Shown: positions 52,447 to 62,494, counted from the first letter of the stretch. The stretch is DNA of 64,000 nt from Xanthomonas rydalmerensis (GCF_033170385.1 NZ_CP126170.1:405501-469500), one strand, 5' to 3'. Notes: generated from the letters alone by a model not told the origin. Made by a program: numbers and translations.

Positions 52447-55400
52447 ATGTCGCGCTTCTTCGTCAACCACCCGGTGGTGGCCTGGGTCATGGCCATCGTC
52501 ATCGTCCTGATCGGCATGCTGGCCATCCATGGGCTGCCGGTCGAACGCTATCCGCACATGGCGCCGCCCACCATCACCGTGCGCGCCACCTACACCGGCG
52601 CCTCGGCGCAGACGGTGGAGAACACCGTCACCCAGCTGATCGAGCAGTCGCAGCAGAGCCTGGACCACCTGCTGTACATGACCTCCACCAGCGCCTCGGA
52701 CGGCAGCGCGCAGGTCAATCTGGTGTTCGAGACCGGCACCAATGCCGACACCGCGCAGGTGCAGGTGCAGAACCAGTTGCAGTCGGTGATGTCGGTGTTG
52801 CCGCAGGCGGTGCAGCAGAACGGCCTGGTCATCACCAAGTCCAGCGGCTCGCTGTTCGAGGTGGTGGCGTTCACGTCCGACGACGGCAGCATGGACAACT
52901 TCGATGTCGCCAACTACATGGAATCGAACATCGACGACCAGATCAGCCGCGTCAGCGGCGTCGGCAACATCCAGCCGATGGGCTCGGAATACGCCATGCG
53001 CATCTGGCTGGACCCGGAGAAGCTGCGCAAGTACGCGCTGATGCCCTCGGACGTGGAGAACGCGCTGCAGTCGCAGAACACCGACGTGTCGGCCGGCGAG
53101 ATCGGCGGCCAGCCGGCGCTGCGCGGGCAGCGCCTGGACGCCACCGTGACCACCCGCAGCCGCCTGCAGACCCCCGCGCAGTTCGGTGCGATCGTGCTCA
53201 AGAGCGACGCCAGCGGCGCCGCCGTGCACCTGTCGGACGTGGCCAAGATCGGCCTGGGCCCGGAGACCTACGACAGCATCACCCGCTTCAACGGCAAGCC
53301 CTCGGCCTCGCTGGGCATCGAGCTCAACTCCGACGCCAACGCGGTGGAAACCTCCAAGGCCATCGACCAGCGCCTGCAGGAACTCAAGCAGTACTGGCCG
53401 CACGGCTTCAACTACCACATCGCCTTCAGCACCACCCCGTTCGTCACCACCTCGATCAAGGAAGTGGTCATCACCCTGATCGAAGCGGTGTTGCTGGTGG
53501 TCGCGGTGATGTACCTGTTCCTGCAGAACTGGCGCGCCACGCTGATCCCGACCATCGCCGTGCCGGTGGTGCTGATGGGCACCTTCGGCGTGCTCGCCGC
53601 CTTCGGTTACTCCATCAATACCCTGACCATGTTCGCGATGGTGCTGGCGATCGGCCTGCTGGTCGACGACGCCATCGTGGTGGTGGAGAACGTGGAGCGG
53701 GTCATGGGCCAGGAAGGCCTGCCGCCGAAGGAGGCGACGCTGCGCTCGATGCAGCAGATCGGCGGCGCCCTGGTCGGCATCGTGCTGGTGCTGACCGCGG
53801 TGTTCGTGCCGATGGCGTTCTTCAATGGCGTCACCGGCGTGATCTACCGGCAGTTCTCCATCACCATCGCCGCTTCGATGATCCTGTCGGTGCTGGTGGC
53901 GATGACCCTGACCCCGGCACTGTGCGTGACCATCCTCAAGCCGCTGCACCAGGGCGAGGCGCCGATCGGGTCGCACGGCCGCCTGGGCTGGTTCTTCGTC
54001 TGGTTCAACACCCGCTTCCGGCACCTGTCCGAGCGCTACCGCACACTGGTCGAGCGGGTGCTGGGCCGACGCGCGCTGGGCCTGATCGCCTATGCGCTGC
54101 TGATCGCGGTCACCGGCCTGCTGCTGTGGCGCCTGCCCGGCGCGTTCCTGCCCGACGAGGACGAGGGCATGCTCAACGTGCTGGTCAAGCTGCCGGCCGG
54201 CTCCACCCTGGAGCAGACCCTGGCGGTGACCGACCGGCTGACCAAGGCCGCGCTGAAGGATCCCGGCGTGCGTTCGGTGCTGTCATCGGCCGGCTTCAGC
54301 GTCACCGGCGCCGGCCAGAACGTCGGCATGGCGTTCGTGCGCCTGAAGGACTGGGACGACCGCGACGACGATGCGGCGACCATCGCCGACCATCTGAACA
54401 AGGCGCTGGCCGACGTGCCCGACGCGGAGCTGTTCGTGACCTCGCCACCGGCGATCACCGGCCTCGGCGACGCCTCCGGTTTCACCTTCGAACTGATGGA
54501 CTACGAAGGCGCCGGTCACGCCGCCCTGGTCGCCGCGCGCGACAAGCTGCTGCGGCTGGCCCAGCACGATCCCAAGCTGATGAACGTGCGCTACGCCAGC
54601 CTGGAAGACGCGCCGGTGTACGCGGTCAAGATCGACGACGCCAAGGCGCAGGCGCTGGGCGTGGACCCGGGCGACATCAACGCCACGCTCAATAGCGCGC
54701 TCGGCGGCGACTTCGTCAACAACTTCATCTACAAGGGCCGCATCAAGAAGGTCTACGTGCAGGGCGATGCCGACGCACGCATGGCGCCGCAGGATCTGGA
54801 CCGCTGGACGGTGCGCAACGGCGGCGGCGACATGGTGCCGATGTCGGCGTTCACCCGCTCGCACTGGACCAGCGCGCCGGCGGCGCTGGAGCGCTACAAC
54901 GGCGTGTCGGCGATGGAGCTGACCGGCCAGGCGGTGCCCGGGGTCAGCTCCGGCGCGGCGATGGACGCGATGGCCGAACTGAGCAAGCAACTGCCGCACG
55001 GCTTCGGCTACGCGTGGTCGGACATGGCCTATCAGGAAAAGCTGTCGGCCAACCAGGCGCCGGCGCTGTACGGGATCTCGCTGCTGTTCGTGTTCCTGTG
55101 CCTGGTGGCGTTGTACGAGAGCTGGTCGATCCCGTTCGCGGTGATGCTGGCGGTGCCGGTGGGCGTGTTCGGCGCGGTGTTGCTGATGACCTTGCGCGGC
55201 CTGGAGAACGACGTCTACTTCCAGGTAGGCCTGCTGACCACGGTGGGCCTGGCGGCGAAGAACGGCATCCTCATCGTCGAGTTTGCGCGCGACCTCGAGC
55301 ACCGCGGCGAAAGCCTGCTCGCCGCCACCCTGCACGCGGTGCAGATGCGTCTGCGGCCGATCCTGATGACCTCGCTGGCGTTCCTGCTCGGCGTGCTGCC

Positions 55401-55575
55401 GCTGGTGTTCAGCAAGGGCGCCGGCTCGGCCGCGCGCCACTCGCTGGGCACTGGCGTCACCGGCGGCACCCTGGCCTCGATCACCCTGGGCCTGTTCTTC
55501 GTGCCGCTGTTCTACGTGATCGTGCGGCGGATGTTCCCCGGGCCGTCGGTCGCCCACTCGGAGACGCAGGCATGA
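52447..55575 (+). CDS. RND efflux pump, HAE1 family (AcrB/MexB-like)
   Basis: 1042 residues with 12 helices and two large periplasmic loops. It starts MSRFFVNHPVVAWVMAIVIV. The proton-relay Asp pair lies in AIGLLVDDAIVVVENVERVM. Hydrophobe/amphiphile exporter features include NWRATLIPTIAVPVVLMGTF and GLAAKNGILIVEFARDLE. It exports hydrophobic toxicants or plant phenolics; proximity to quinate genes is suggestive only. It overlaps the outer-membrane gene by 4 bases. Confidence 0.96.
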   Translation: MSRFFVNHPVVAWVMAIVIVLIGMLAIHGLPVERYPHMAPPTITVRATYTGASAQTVENTVTQLIEQSQQSLDHLLYMTSTSASDGSAQVNLVFETGTNADTAQVQVQNQLQSVMSVLPQAVQQNGLVITKSSGSLFEVVAFTSDDGSMDNFDVANYMESNIDDQISRVSGVGNIQPMGSEYAMRIWLDPEKLRKYALMPSDVENALQSQNTDVSAGEIGGQPALRGQRLDATVTTRSRLQTPAQFGAIVLKSDASGAAVHLSDVAKIGLGPETYDSITRFNGKPSASLGIELNSDANAVETSKAIDQRLQELKQYWPHGFNYHIAFSTTPFVTTSIKEVVITLIEAVLLVVAVMYLFLQNWRATLIPTIAVPVVLMGTFGVLAAFGYSINTLTMFAMVLAIGLLVDDAIVVVENVERVMGQEGLPPKEATLRSMQQIGGALVGIVLVLTAVFVPMAFFNGVTGVIYRQFSITIAASMILSVLVAMTLTPALCVTILKPLHQGEAPIGSHGRLGWFFVWFNTRFRHLSERYRTLVERVLGRRALGLIAYALLIAVTGLLLWRLPGAFLPDEDEGMLNVLVKLPAGSTLEQTLAVTDRLTKAALKDPGVRSVLSSAGFSVTGAGQNVGMAFVRLKDWDDRDDDAATIADHLNKALADVPDAELFVTSPPAITGLGDASGFTFELMDYEGAGHAALVAARDKLLRLAQHDPKLMNVRYASLEDAPVYAVKIDDAKAQALGVDPGDINATLNSALGGDFVNNFIYKGRIKKVYVQGDADARMAPQDLDRWTVRNGGGDMVPMSAFTRSHWTSAPAALERYNGVSAMELTGQAVPGVSSGAAMDAMAELSKQLPHGFGYAWSDMAYQEKLSANQAPALYGISLLFVFLCLVALYESWSIPFAVMLAVPVGVFGAVLLMTLRGLENDVYFQVGLLTTVGLAAKNGILIVEFARDLEHRGESLLAATLHAVQMRLRPILMTSLAFLLGVLPLVFSKGAGSAARHSLGTGVTGGTLASITLGLFFVPLFYVIVRRMFPGPSVAHSETQA

Positions 55576-57005
55576 GCGCCGCATCGCGCATGAGCGTGGC
55601 GGTGGCCACGCTGCTGGCCCTCTCCGGCTGCACCCTGGCGCCGACCTACGTGCGCCCGGCGGCGCCGGTGCCGGCCGATCTGGCGGCGGTCGACGCGGCG
55701 CCCGTCGCGGGCACCGCCACCGATACCCTGGCGATGCCGGACTGGCAGCAGGTGTTCCTGGATCCGCGGCTGCGCCAGACCATCGCGCTGGCGTTGCAGA
55801 ACAACCGCGACCTGCGCGTGGCGATGCTGTCCATCGACAAGGCGCGCGCGCAGTACCGCCTCCAGCGCGCCGCGCAGTTGCCGTCGTTCGATGCCAACGC
55901 CAGCGTGAACCGCAGTCGCACCAGCGCCGCCAGCAACGACGACGGCGTTCCCGAGGTCAGCACCAGCGACACGCTGCAGGTCGGGCTCAGCAGCTGGCAG
56001 TTGGATCTGTTCGGACAATTGCGCAGCCTCAAGCAGGAGGCCCTGCAGAACTGGCTGTCCAGCGCCGAGAATCAGCGCAACGTGCGCCTGACCCTGGTTG
56101 CCCAGGTCGCCGCGGCATGGCTGACGGTGGGCGCGGACCAGGAACAACTGGACCTGGCGCAGCAGACCCTGGACAGCCAGACCCAGACCCTGCAACTAAC
56201 CGAGCGTCGGCACGACATCGGCAGCGCGTCCGGGCTGGACCTGGCGCAGCAGCAGACCAGCGTGGAGTCGGCACGTGTCGCCGTCGCCAGCGCCGCCACC
56301 CAGCTGGCGCAGGCGCGCGATGCGTTGCAACTGCTGGTGGGCGCACCGGTCGATGCGGCGCTGCTGCCCACCGCGCAGGCCATGCAGGGCAGCGTCGCAC
56401 TGGCGCCGCTGCCGGCGCACCTGTCCTCGATGGTGTTGCTGCAGCGTCCGGACGTGCTCGCCGCCGAGCACACCTTGCAGGCGGCCAATGCCGACATCGG
56501 CGCCGCGCGCGCGGCGTTCTTCCCGTCGCTGAGCCTGACCGCGTCCACCGGGCGCAGCAGCGATGCGCTGTCCACGCTGTTCTCCGCCGGCAGCCGCACC
56601 TGGTCGTTCGTGCCCAGCATCACCGCGCCGATCTTCCACGCCGGTGCGCTGAAGGCCTCGCTGGACGCCTCCAAGCTCGGCAAGGACATCGCCGTGGCGC
56701 AGTACGAGAAGGCGATCCAGTCGGCCTTCGCCGAAGTGGCCGACGCCCTGGCCACGCGCGATCACCTGCAGTCGCAGCTGACCGCGCAGCAGGCCCTGGT
56801 CGACGCCAGCCAGCGCAGCTACACCCTGGCCGACGCGCGCTACCGCGCCGGCCTGGACGGCCACCTGCCGGTGCTGGATGCGCAGCGTTCGCTGTTTGCC
56901 GCGCAGCAGGCGCTGATCGCGCTGCGCCTGCAGGACGCCAGCAACCGCGTCACCCTGTACCAGGTGCTCGGCGGCGGCGCCGACGCCCAGGCCGCCGCGC
57001 CCTGA
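55572..57005 (+). CDS. Outer-membrane efflux lipoprotein (OprM/NodT family)
   Basis: 477 residues with a lipobox Cys (LLALSGCTLAP). Two OEP repeats start at DWQQVFLDPRLRQTIALAL and LQRPDVLAAEHTLQAANADI, with FFPSLSLTAS in the beta-barrel strands. It completes the three-part pump. Confidence 0.94.
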   Translation: MSAASRMSVAVATLLALSGCTLAPTYVRPAAPVPADLAAVDAAPVAGTATDTLAMPDWQQVFLDPRLRQTIALALQNNRDLRVAMLSIDKARAQYRLQRAAQLPSFDANASVNRSRTSAASNDDGVPEVSTSDTLQVGLSSWQLDLFGQLRSLKQEALQNWLSSAENQRNVRLTLVAQVAAAWLTVGADQEQLDLAQQTLDSQTQTLQLTERRHDIGSASGLDLAQQQTSVESARVAVASAATQLAQARDALQLLVGAPVDAALLPTAQAMQGSVALAPLPAHLSSMVLLQRPDVLAAEHTLQAANADIGAARAAFFPSLSLTASTGRSSDALSTLFSAGSRTWSFVPSITAPIFHAGALKASLDASKLGKDIAVAQYEKAIQSAFAEVADALATRDHLQSQLTAQQALVDASQRSYTLADARYRAGLDGHLPVLDAQRSLFAAQQALIALRLQDASNRVTLYQVLGGGADAQAAAP

Positions 57006-57168
57006 GCACGGCGGCAAGCAGCAACGCGGACGCAGCGCTGCATGGCCAAGCTGCCCACGCCGCGGGGCGGCGTGGTCCCTCCGCGGACGGCATGGACGCT
57101 TCCGTCCATCGGCGCCGTCCGCGCTGTGTCCGACCCCGTCCGCAGCGTTGCGGCGGGGCCGGATCCAC

Positions 57169-57267
57169 TCAGCCCTTCTTCTTTTCCTGCTTGGCCGCGC
57201 GCTTTTCCTTCAGCGTCTTGGTCGGCTGCTTCTTCTCGCTCTTCTTCTGATCCATGCCCTTGCTCAT
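57169..57267 (-). CDS. Small Lys-rich protein (32 residues)
   Basis: It begins MSKGMDQKKSEKKQP and ends KRAAKQEKKKG, with AGGG 5 bases before the ATG at 57267. It is almost entirely charged. Very basic small proteins of this type appear conserved in xanthomonads; the function is unknown, with nucleic-acid contact plausible. Confidence 0.65.
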   Translation of the reverse strand: MSKGMDQKKSEKKQPTKTLKEKRAAKQEKKKG

Positions 57268-57436
57268 GACACCCTCGTGACGTTCATGCTGTGGAAACCC
57301 GGACTCTGCCGCACTGGCGGCGACCGTGGCCGTCACTCTACTCCGCCGGCGCACGCCGGCGCTGCGATTGTTTGTCGACGGGCGCGGCGCGGGGGTGGGC
57401 CATAATCCCGGCTCCACCCCAAGGTGCCCGTATCTG

Positions 57437-58294
57437 ATGAAGATCCCCCCGAGCCTGCAGCCGCTGATCGACGATGGCGTCATCGACGGCGTGCTGCGCC
57501 CGCTCAAGAGCGGCAAGGAGGCCGCGGTCTACGTGGTCCAGGCCGGTGACGACGTGCTCTGCGCCAAGGTCTACAAGGACATGGCGCAGCGCAGCTTCCA
57601 GGCCCGCGTGCAGTACCAGGAAGGGCGCAAGGTGCGCGGCAGCCGCCAGGCGCGGGCGATCGGCAAGGCCAGCAAGTTCGGCCGCCGCGAGCAGGAAGCC
57701 GCGTGGAAGGACACCGAGGCCAACGCCCTGTACCAGCTGGTCGATGCCGGCGTGCACGTGCCGCAGCCGCGCGGCTACTTCCATGGCGTGCTGCTGATGG
57801 ACCTGGTCACCGATGCCGACGGCCAGAGCGCGCCGCGGCTGGGCGAAGTCGAGCTGGAACCGGCGCAGGCGGAGGCCTTCCACACGCAGTTGGTCGGCGA
57901 CGTGGTGAAGATGCTGTGCCTGGGCCTGGTCCATGGCGATCTGTCCGAATACAACGTGCTGGTCGGCGCCGATGGCCCGGTGGTGATCGATTTCCCGCAG
58001 GTGGTGAGCGCCGCCGGCAACAACGCCGCCCGCACCATGCTGCTGCGCGACGTGCACAACCTGCGCGACTGCCTGGGCCGCTTCGCGCCCGAGCTCAACG
58101 CCACCCATTACGGCGAGGAGATGTGGGCGCTGTACGAGAAGGGCACGCTGCGCCCGGACAGCGTGCTCACCGGCCGCTTCACCTTCGATACCCGCCGTGC
58201 CGACGTACGCGCGGTGCGCGCCTCGATCGAGGACGCGCGGCAGGAAGCCATCATCCGCCAGCAGGGCCGCGAGGCCGCCGAGCAGGACGACTAG
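57437..58294 (+). CDS. RIO1-like serine protein kinase
   Basis: 285 residues of the bacterial RIO kinase type: SGKEAAVYVVQAGDDVLCAK (nucleotide loop and Lys), then FGRREQEAAWKDTEANALYQ. The catalytic loop is LVHGDLSEYNVLV, the metal Asp is in VVIDFPQVV. It ends in a charged helix. Substrates in bacteria are unclear. Confidence 0.9.
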   Translation: MKIPPSLQPLIDDGVIDGVLRPLKSGKEAAVYVVQAGDDVLCAKVYKDMAQRSFQARVQYQEGRKVRGSRQARAIGKASKFGRREQEAAWKDTEANALYQLVDAGVHVPQPRGYFHGVLLMDLVTDADGQSAPRLGEVELEPAQAEAFHTQLVGDVVKMLCLGLVHGDLSEYNVLVGADGPVVIDFPQVVSAAGNNAARTMLLRDVHNLRDCLGRFAPELNATHYGEEMWALYEKGTLRPDSVLTGRFTFDTRRADVRAVRASIEDARQEAIIRQQGREAAEQDD

Positions 58295-58906
58295 GGCTGT
58301 CATTCCTCCCGCGAGCATGCCGTGCCGTAAACGAGCACGTGGCCCAGTCTCTCTGCCTGGGCGACCGCATGCAGCAGCCCCACGGCCGCCTGCAAGGCGC
58401 CCATGGCCTCGGCGAGACTGAACGTATCGGCTGATCTGCTCAATCGGGGCCTGTGCGATTGCACCGAATCCAATATCGCCACGTGACCACAGGCGCGCGA
58501 CCGTGCCCTTCGGTTGGGGCTGATCAACGCGCCGCCGACACAGCGCGGCGTGACCGGACGCCAAGCGGGCGCTGCGACCCACAACGCCAGCGGACGCTCG
58601 CCAACCTCGACGCGGCGCACCTGGGAATAGGTGGCACGCCGTGGCGCGAGCCCCATTCGCGCACGCCCATGCTGCGCTGCAATGCGGCGGCGGTGCAGGT
58701 GCGATACCGGCCAGTGTGCGCCGCAAGCCGCGCGAAGCCTTGCCACGCCTGCATTGCGCACACCTCTTCGCCACCGCGACCGGCCACCTGCCGCTGACCC
58801 GCCAAGCGCCGTGATGGTCGTTCCATTTCGCTTATTTGCGAAAATGGTTATCGGCAATAACAATTTGGCCGACGCCGCTTGTGCAGCCGCCCTGGGAGGG
58901 CCACCC
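58295..58906. other. 612-base region without a confident gene
   Basis: Both strands carry open frames. The most protein-like is on the minus strand, ending near 58300 (SADTFSLAEAMGALQAAVG, then LGHVLVYGTACSREE), but it lacks a start context or family. It may be the eroded end of a lost gene. The right end presumably carries the promoter of the esterase gene. Confidence 0.35.
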
Positions 58907-59866
58907 ATGTATTTCGATCCAGACGTCGTCCGTTTCTTCGCCCTGGCGCAGCAGTCCGGGCAGCCACCGATGGAGGAACTGCCCTTGCCCGAGGCGCGGG
59001 CGATGATGCGTGGCGTCGCTGCGCAGTTCGGTTTCGCGCGTTTGGAAATGGCAGAGGTCCGCGACCTGCAGGCGCCGGGTCCGGCCACGCCGATTCCGCT
59101 GCGCCTGTACCGGCCGCACGGCCTCGACGCAGGCCCGGCGCCGACCTGCCTCTACGCGCATGGCGGTGGCGGCGTGGTCGGCGACCTCGACTCGCACGAC
59201 GACGTGTGCCGACAACTGGCAGCGCGTGCCGGCTGCCAGGTGCTAGCGGTGGACTACCGGCTGGCGCCCGAGCATCCGGCGCCGGCCGGCATCGAGGACG
59301 TGATCGCCGTGTTGCACTGGTTGGCCGCGCACCCGGGCGAGGTCGGCGCCGATGCGCAGCGCCTGGCCGTCGCCGGCGACAGCATGGGCGGCGCCCTGGC
59401 GGCGAGCGCCGCGCTGGCCGCGCGCGATGCCGGCATCGCCCTGCGCTGCCAGATCCTGATCTATCCGCTCACCGACGTGCGCCCGGACAATCCCTTCCCC
59501 TCGCGCGTACACAACGCCGGCATCCCGCCGCTGACCGAAGCGGCGATGCGCTTCTTCGACAATCAGTATCTGCCCGACCCGTCGCTTGGGTCGGACTGGC
59601 GCATCTCGCCGGTGGTCGCGCCGGACGTGGCCGGCGTCGCCCCGGCGCTGGTGGTACTGGCCGACCGCGACGCGCTGCACGACGAAGGCCTGCACTACGC
59701 GCAGCGCCTGCGCGAGGCGGGCGTGGAAACCCTGGTGCGTGTCCACCCCGGCATGATCCACGGCTTCATCAACATGGGCGGCGTCATGCGCGTGGCCGGC
59801 GAAACCCTGGACCTGGCGGCGCTGCTGCTGCGACAGCGTCTGCTGCCGGTGGTCGTCCGGGACTGA
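58907..59866 (+). CDS. HSL-family (family IV) carboxylesterase
   Basis: 319 residues. The oxyanion-hole motif is YAHGGGGVVGDLDSHD, the nucleophile Ser is in VAGDSMGGALA, the acid in VLADRDALHDEG and the His in HPGMIHGFINM. YRLAPEHPAPAGIEDV is typical of the hormone-sensitive-lipase group. GGGAGGG lies 7-8 bases before the ATG. It cleaves short-chain esters; the substrate is unknown. Confidence 0.92.
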   Translation: MYFDPDVVRFFALAQQSGQPPMEELPLPEARAMMRGVAAQFGFARLEMAEVRDLQAPGPATPIPLRLYRPHGLDAGPAPTCLYAHGGGGVVGDLDSHDDVCRQLAARAGCQVLAVDYRLAPEHPAPAGIEDVIAVLHWLAAHPGEVGADAQRLAVAGDSMGGALAASAALAARDAGIALRCQILIYPLTDVRPDNPFPSRVHNAGIPPLTEAAMRFFDNQYLPDPSLGSDWRISPVVAPDVAGVAPALVVLADRDALHDEGLHYAQRLREAGVETLVRVHPGMIHGFINMGGVMRVAGETLDLAALLLRQRLLPVVVRD

Positions 59867-59914
59867 ATGCCGCACGGCGCGATCGCAATGCATCGCGCCG
59901 TGTACCGCCCGCAT

Positions 59915-60215
59915 GCTGTAGTAGCGGCTTCAGCCGCGGCAGGCGTTAAGGGAACCTGTCGCGGCTGAAGACAGGGGACTCCTAACGATGCACGGTCGGT
60001 TGCCGGCACGGACCTGTCGAACTGCTTGTTCTGGGAGGGACTTCGGACCCGAGCGCTCCGAGGTCCGATCGCCGGCCCACTCCGCTCGTCGCGGCTGAAG
60101 CCGCTCCCGCAGGTGCGGCACTCGCCTTGTCGGAGGACTGCACTGTGGGAGGGACTTCAGTCCCGACGACGGCGGGTGTCAGTCGGCTTTCGGCTTCGCT
60201 TGTCGCGGCTGCATG
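59915..60215. repeat. REP cluster downstream of the esterase gene
   Basis: Within 300 bases there are copies of both repeat types: GCGGCTTCAGCCGCGGC and GTCGCGGCTGAAG near 59923-59972, GGGAGGGACTTCGGACCCG near 60031, GTCGCGGCTGAAGCCGCTCC near 60089, GGGAGGGACTTCAGTCCCGA near 60146 and a partial copy near 60200. No gene fits in 59867-60264. Confidence 0.75.
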
Positions 60216-60264
60216 ACAGTGGACGCCTACGCGAATGCCGCGGGCGATGCGCGTCCGGGGCAGA

Positions 60265-62154
60265 TCACGCCACCCGGCTGCGCCGCGCCCGTTCCAAGTG
60301 CACCAGCAGCAGCGAGATCGCGGCCGGGGTCATGCCGGGGATGCGCTGCGCCTGGCCTACGGTCTGCGGACGCACGCGCTCGAGCTTCTGCTGCACTTCG
60401 GCCGACAGCCCGCGCACCTGCGCGTAGTCGAACGTGGCCGGGATCGGGGTGTCTTCGTGGCGCTGCTGGCGCGCGATCTCTTCGCGCTGGCGGTCCAGGT
60501 AGCCGGCGTACTTGATGCCGATCTCCACCTGCTCGGCCACCTGCGTATCGGCCACGCCCGGGCCCAGCGACGGCACCCGCATCAGCGCGGCGTAGTCCAG
60601 CTCCGGGCGCTTGATCAGGTCCAGCACATTGGTTTCGCGGCTCACCGCCACGCCCAGCGTGGCCGCGACCTCGCGGCCCAGCGCGTTGCCCGGCGTGGCC
60701 CACAGCGCGCGCAGGCGCTCATTCTCGCGTGCCACCGCCTCCTGCTTGGCCTGGAAGCGCGCCCAGCGCGTTGCATCGACGATGCCCAGGTCGTGGCCGA
60801 TCCCGGTCAGGCGCGCGTCGGCGTTGTCCTCGCGCAACTGCAGCCGGTACTCGGCGCGGCTGGTGAACATGCGGTACGGCTCGCTGGTGCCGTGGGTGAT
60901 CAGGTCGTCGATCAGCACACCGATGTAGGCCTGGTCGCGGCGCGGCGACCACGGCTCCAGCCCGCGCACCTGGCGCGCGGCGTTGAGGCCGGCGATCAGG
61001 CCCTGCGCGGCGGCTTCCTCGTAGCCGGTGGTGCCGTTGATCTGCCCGGCGAAGAACAGCCCGGGCATGGCCTTGGTCTCCAGCGAGGCCTTGAGCCCGC
61101 GCGGGTCGAAGAAGTCGTATTCGATGGCGTAGCCGGGGCGGGTGATGTGGGCGCGCTCGAAGCCGCGGATCGAGCGCACCAGCTCCAGCTGCACGTCGAA
61201 CGGCAGCGAGGTGGAGATGCCGTTGGGGTAGATCTCGACCACGTCCAGGCCTTCCGGCTCGACGAAGATCTGGTGGCTGGCCTTTTCGGCGAAGCGCACC
61301 ACCTTGTCCTCGATCGAGGGGCAGTAGCGCGGGCCGATGCCCTCGATCTGCCCGGTGTACAGCGGCGAGCGGTCCAGCGCGCCGCGGATGATGGCGTGGG
61401 TGCGCTCGGTGGTGTGGGTGATCCAGCACGAGACCTGGCGCGGATGCTGGGCGACCTCGCCCAGGAAGGACATCACCGGCAGCGGATCGTCGCCGGGCTG
61501 TTCCTCCATCGCCGTGTAGTCCAGGCTGCGCCCGTCGATGCGCGGCGGGGTGCCGGTCTTGAGCCGGTCCACGCCGAAGCGGCCATCGCGCAGCGCCTGC
61601 GCCAGCGCGGTGGCCGGCGGATCGCCGGCGCGGCCGCCGGCGTACTGGGTCTGGCCGATGTGGATCTTGCCGGCCAGGAAGGTGCCGGCGGTCAGCACCA
61701 CCGCCGCGGCCTCGAAGCGCAGCCCGGTCTGGGTCAGCACGCCGCGCACGCGCTCGCCGTCCATCACCAGGTCGTCCACCGCGGCCTGGAACAGGGTCAG
61801 GTTCGGCTGCGCCTCGACCAGGCGCCGGATCGCGCTGCGGTACAGGTTGCGGTCGGCCTGGCAGCGGGTCGCGCGCACCGCCGGGCCCTTGGAGGCGTTG
61901 AGGGTGCGCCACTGGATGCCGGCCAGGTCCGCGGCCTGGGCCATCGCCCCGCCCAGCGCGTCGATCTCCTTGACCAGGTGGCCCTTGCCGATGCCGCCGA
62001 TGGCCGGGTTGCAGCTCATCGCCCCCACCGTTTCCACGTTGTGGGTCAGCAGCAGGGTGCGCGCGCCGGCACGCGCGGACGCCAGCGCCGCCTCGGTGCC
62101 GGCATGGCCGCCGCCGATCACGATCACGTCATAGCGGTAGAAGGAGTCGCTCAT
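60265..62154 (-). CDS. mnmG: tRNA uridine-5-carboxymethylaminomethyl modification enzyme MnmG (GidA)
   Basis: 629 residues. With MnmE it builds the cmnm5 group on wobble uridine 34 of certain tRNAs, using FAD and methylene-THF. It shows the FAD loop [60 protein letters not shown], the Cys-containing [13 protein letters not shown], and [18 protein letters not shown] sequence ([20 protein letters not shown]). The length is normal. Confidence 0.97.
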   Translation of the reverse strand: MSDSFYRYDVIVIGGGHAGTEAALASARAGARTLLLTHNVETVGAMSCNPAIGGIGKGHLVKEIDALGGAMAQAADLAGIQWRTLNASKGPAVRATRCQADRNLYRSAIRRLVEAQPNLTLFQAAVDDLVMDGERVRGVLTQTGLRFEAAAVVLTAGTFLAGKIHIGQTQYAGGRAGDPPATALAQALRDGRFGVDRLKTGTPPRIDGRSLDYTAMEEQPGDDPLPVMSFLGEVAQHPRQVSCWITHTTERTHAIIRGALDRSPLYTGQIEGIGPRYCPSIEDKVVRFAEKASHQIFVEPEGLDVVEIYPNGISTSLPFDVQLELVRSIRGFERAHITRPGYAIEYDFFDPRGLKASLETKAMPGLFFAGQINGTTGYEEAAAQGLIAGLNAARQVRGLEPWSPRRDQAYIGVLIDDLITHGTSEPYRMFTSRAEYRLQLREDNADARLTGIGHDLGIVDATRWARFQAKQEAVARENERLRALWATPGNALGREVAATLGVAVSRETNVLDLIKRPELDYAALMRVPSLGPGVADTQVAEQVEIGIKYAGYLDRQREEIARQQRHEDTPIPATFDYAQVRGLSAEVQQKLERVRPQTVGQAQRIPGMTPAAISLLLVHLERARRSRVA

Positions 62155-62268
62155 CGGGGTCTCGTCGGCCGGCGCGGGACCGGCAGCAGGGGGCCGCAGG
62201 CGGGATCGCCCAGGGCGGGAACAGGAATTTTAGCGGTTGCATCACAAATTGCAGATCCGGGCCTCAAG

Positions 62269-62285
62269 TTGGCACGCAATCTGCA
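62269..62285 (+). promoter_or_regulatory. Candidate sigma-54 promoter
   Basis: TTGGCACGCAATCTGCA matches the -24/-12 consensus (TTGGCACG-N4-TTGCW) with one change (CTGCA). The invariant GG (62271-62272) and GC (62283-62284) are 10 bases apart as required. Transcription would start near 62295 and run rightward, away from mnmG, into a structured region with an intrinsic terminator and no ORF. Confidence 0.7.
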
Positions 62286-62294
62286 GATATTCCC

Positions 62295-62411
62295 ACTGCA
62301 CCCAACGTGGCAATGCGTCAGGGGCGTATGACTGGAATTGGAACAGGGGCCAGTCACGCGCACGTTGGGGGAGCTGGGGGCCGGTAGTCGGGGGACTACC
62401 GGCCCTTTTTT
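62295..62411 (+). ncRNA. Candidate sigma-54-dependent small RNA (about 115 nt)
   Basis: It is bounded by the -24/-12 element and a strong terminator, and contains no plausible ORF. Predicted structure: CCCAACGTG (62301-62309) pairs with CACGTTGGG (62361-62369), enclosing TGACTGG / CCAGTCA (62329-62335 with 62350-62356). The inner loop carries two GGA motifs (62334-62336, 62340-62342); two more lie at 62370-62372 and in the terminator loop region (62393-62395). Repeated GGA in loops is typical of RsmY/RsmZ-type RNAs that sequester RsmA/CsrA; CrcZ-type sigma-54-driven RNAs are another precedent. The function is inferred only. Confidence 0.65.
62378..62411 (+). terminator. Strong intrinsic terminator
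   Basis: GGGCCGGTAGTC (62378-62389) pairs perfectly with GACTACCGGCCC (62394-62405) around GGGG, followed directly by six T. It ends the proposed small RNA on the plus strand. Confidence 0.92.
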
Positions 62412-62468
62412 ATGCCCGTCTTTCGCGCATCGCCGGCGCCGCGCCAGCAACGGCAAGGCCCCAACGCG

Positions 62469-62494
62469 AAAAGCCCCGGCGAACCGGGGCTTTT
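62469..62494. terminator. Bidirectional intrinsic terminator
   Basis: AAAAGCCCCGG (62469-62479) and CCGGGGCTTTT (62484-62494) form an 11-bp stem with a CGAA loop. T-runs occur on both strands. It lies about 170 bases past the stop of the minus-strand lipoprotein gene and would insulate it from the small-RNA locus. Confidence 0.88.

Noticed and set aside
62406..62494. Possible CRISPR or tandem repeat near the terminators
   Set aside because: Only two unrelated hairpins; no direct repeats with spacers.
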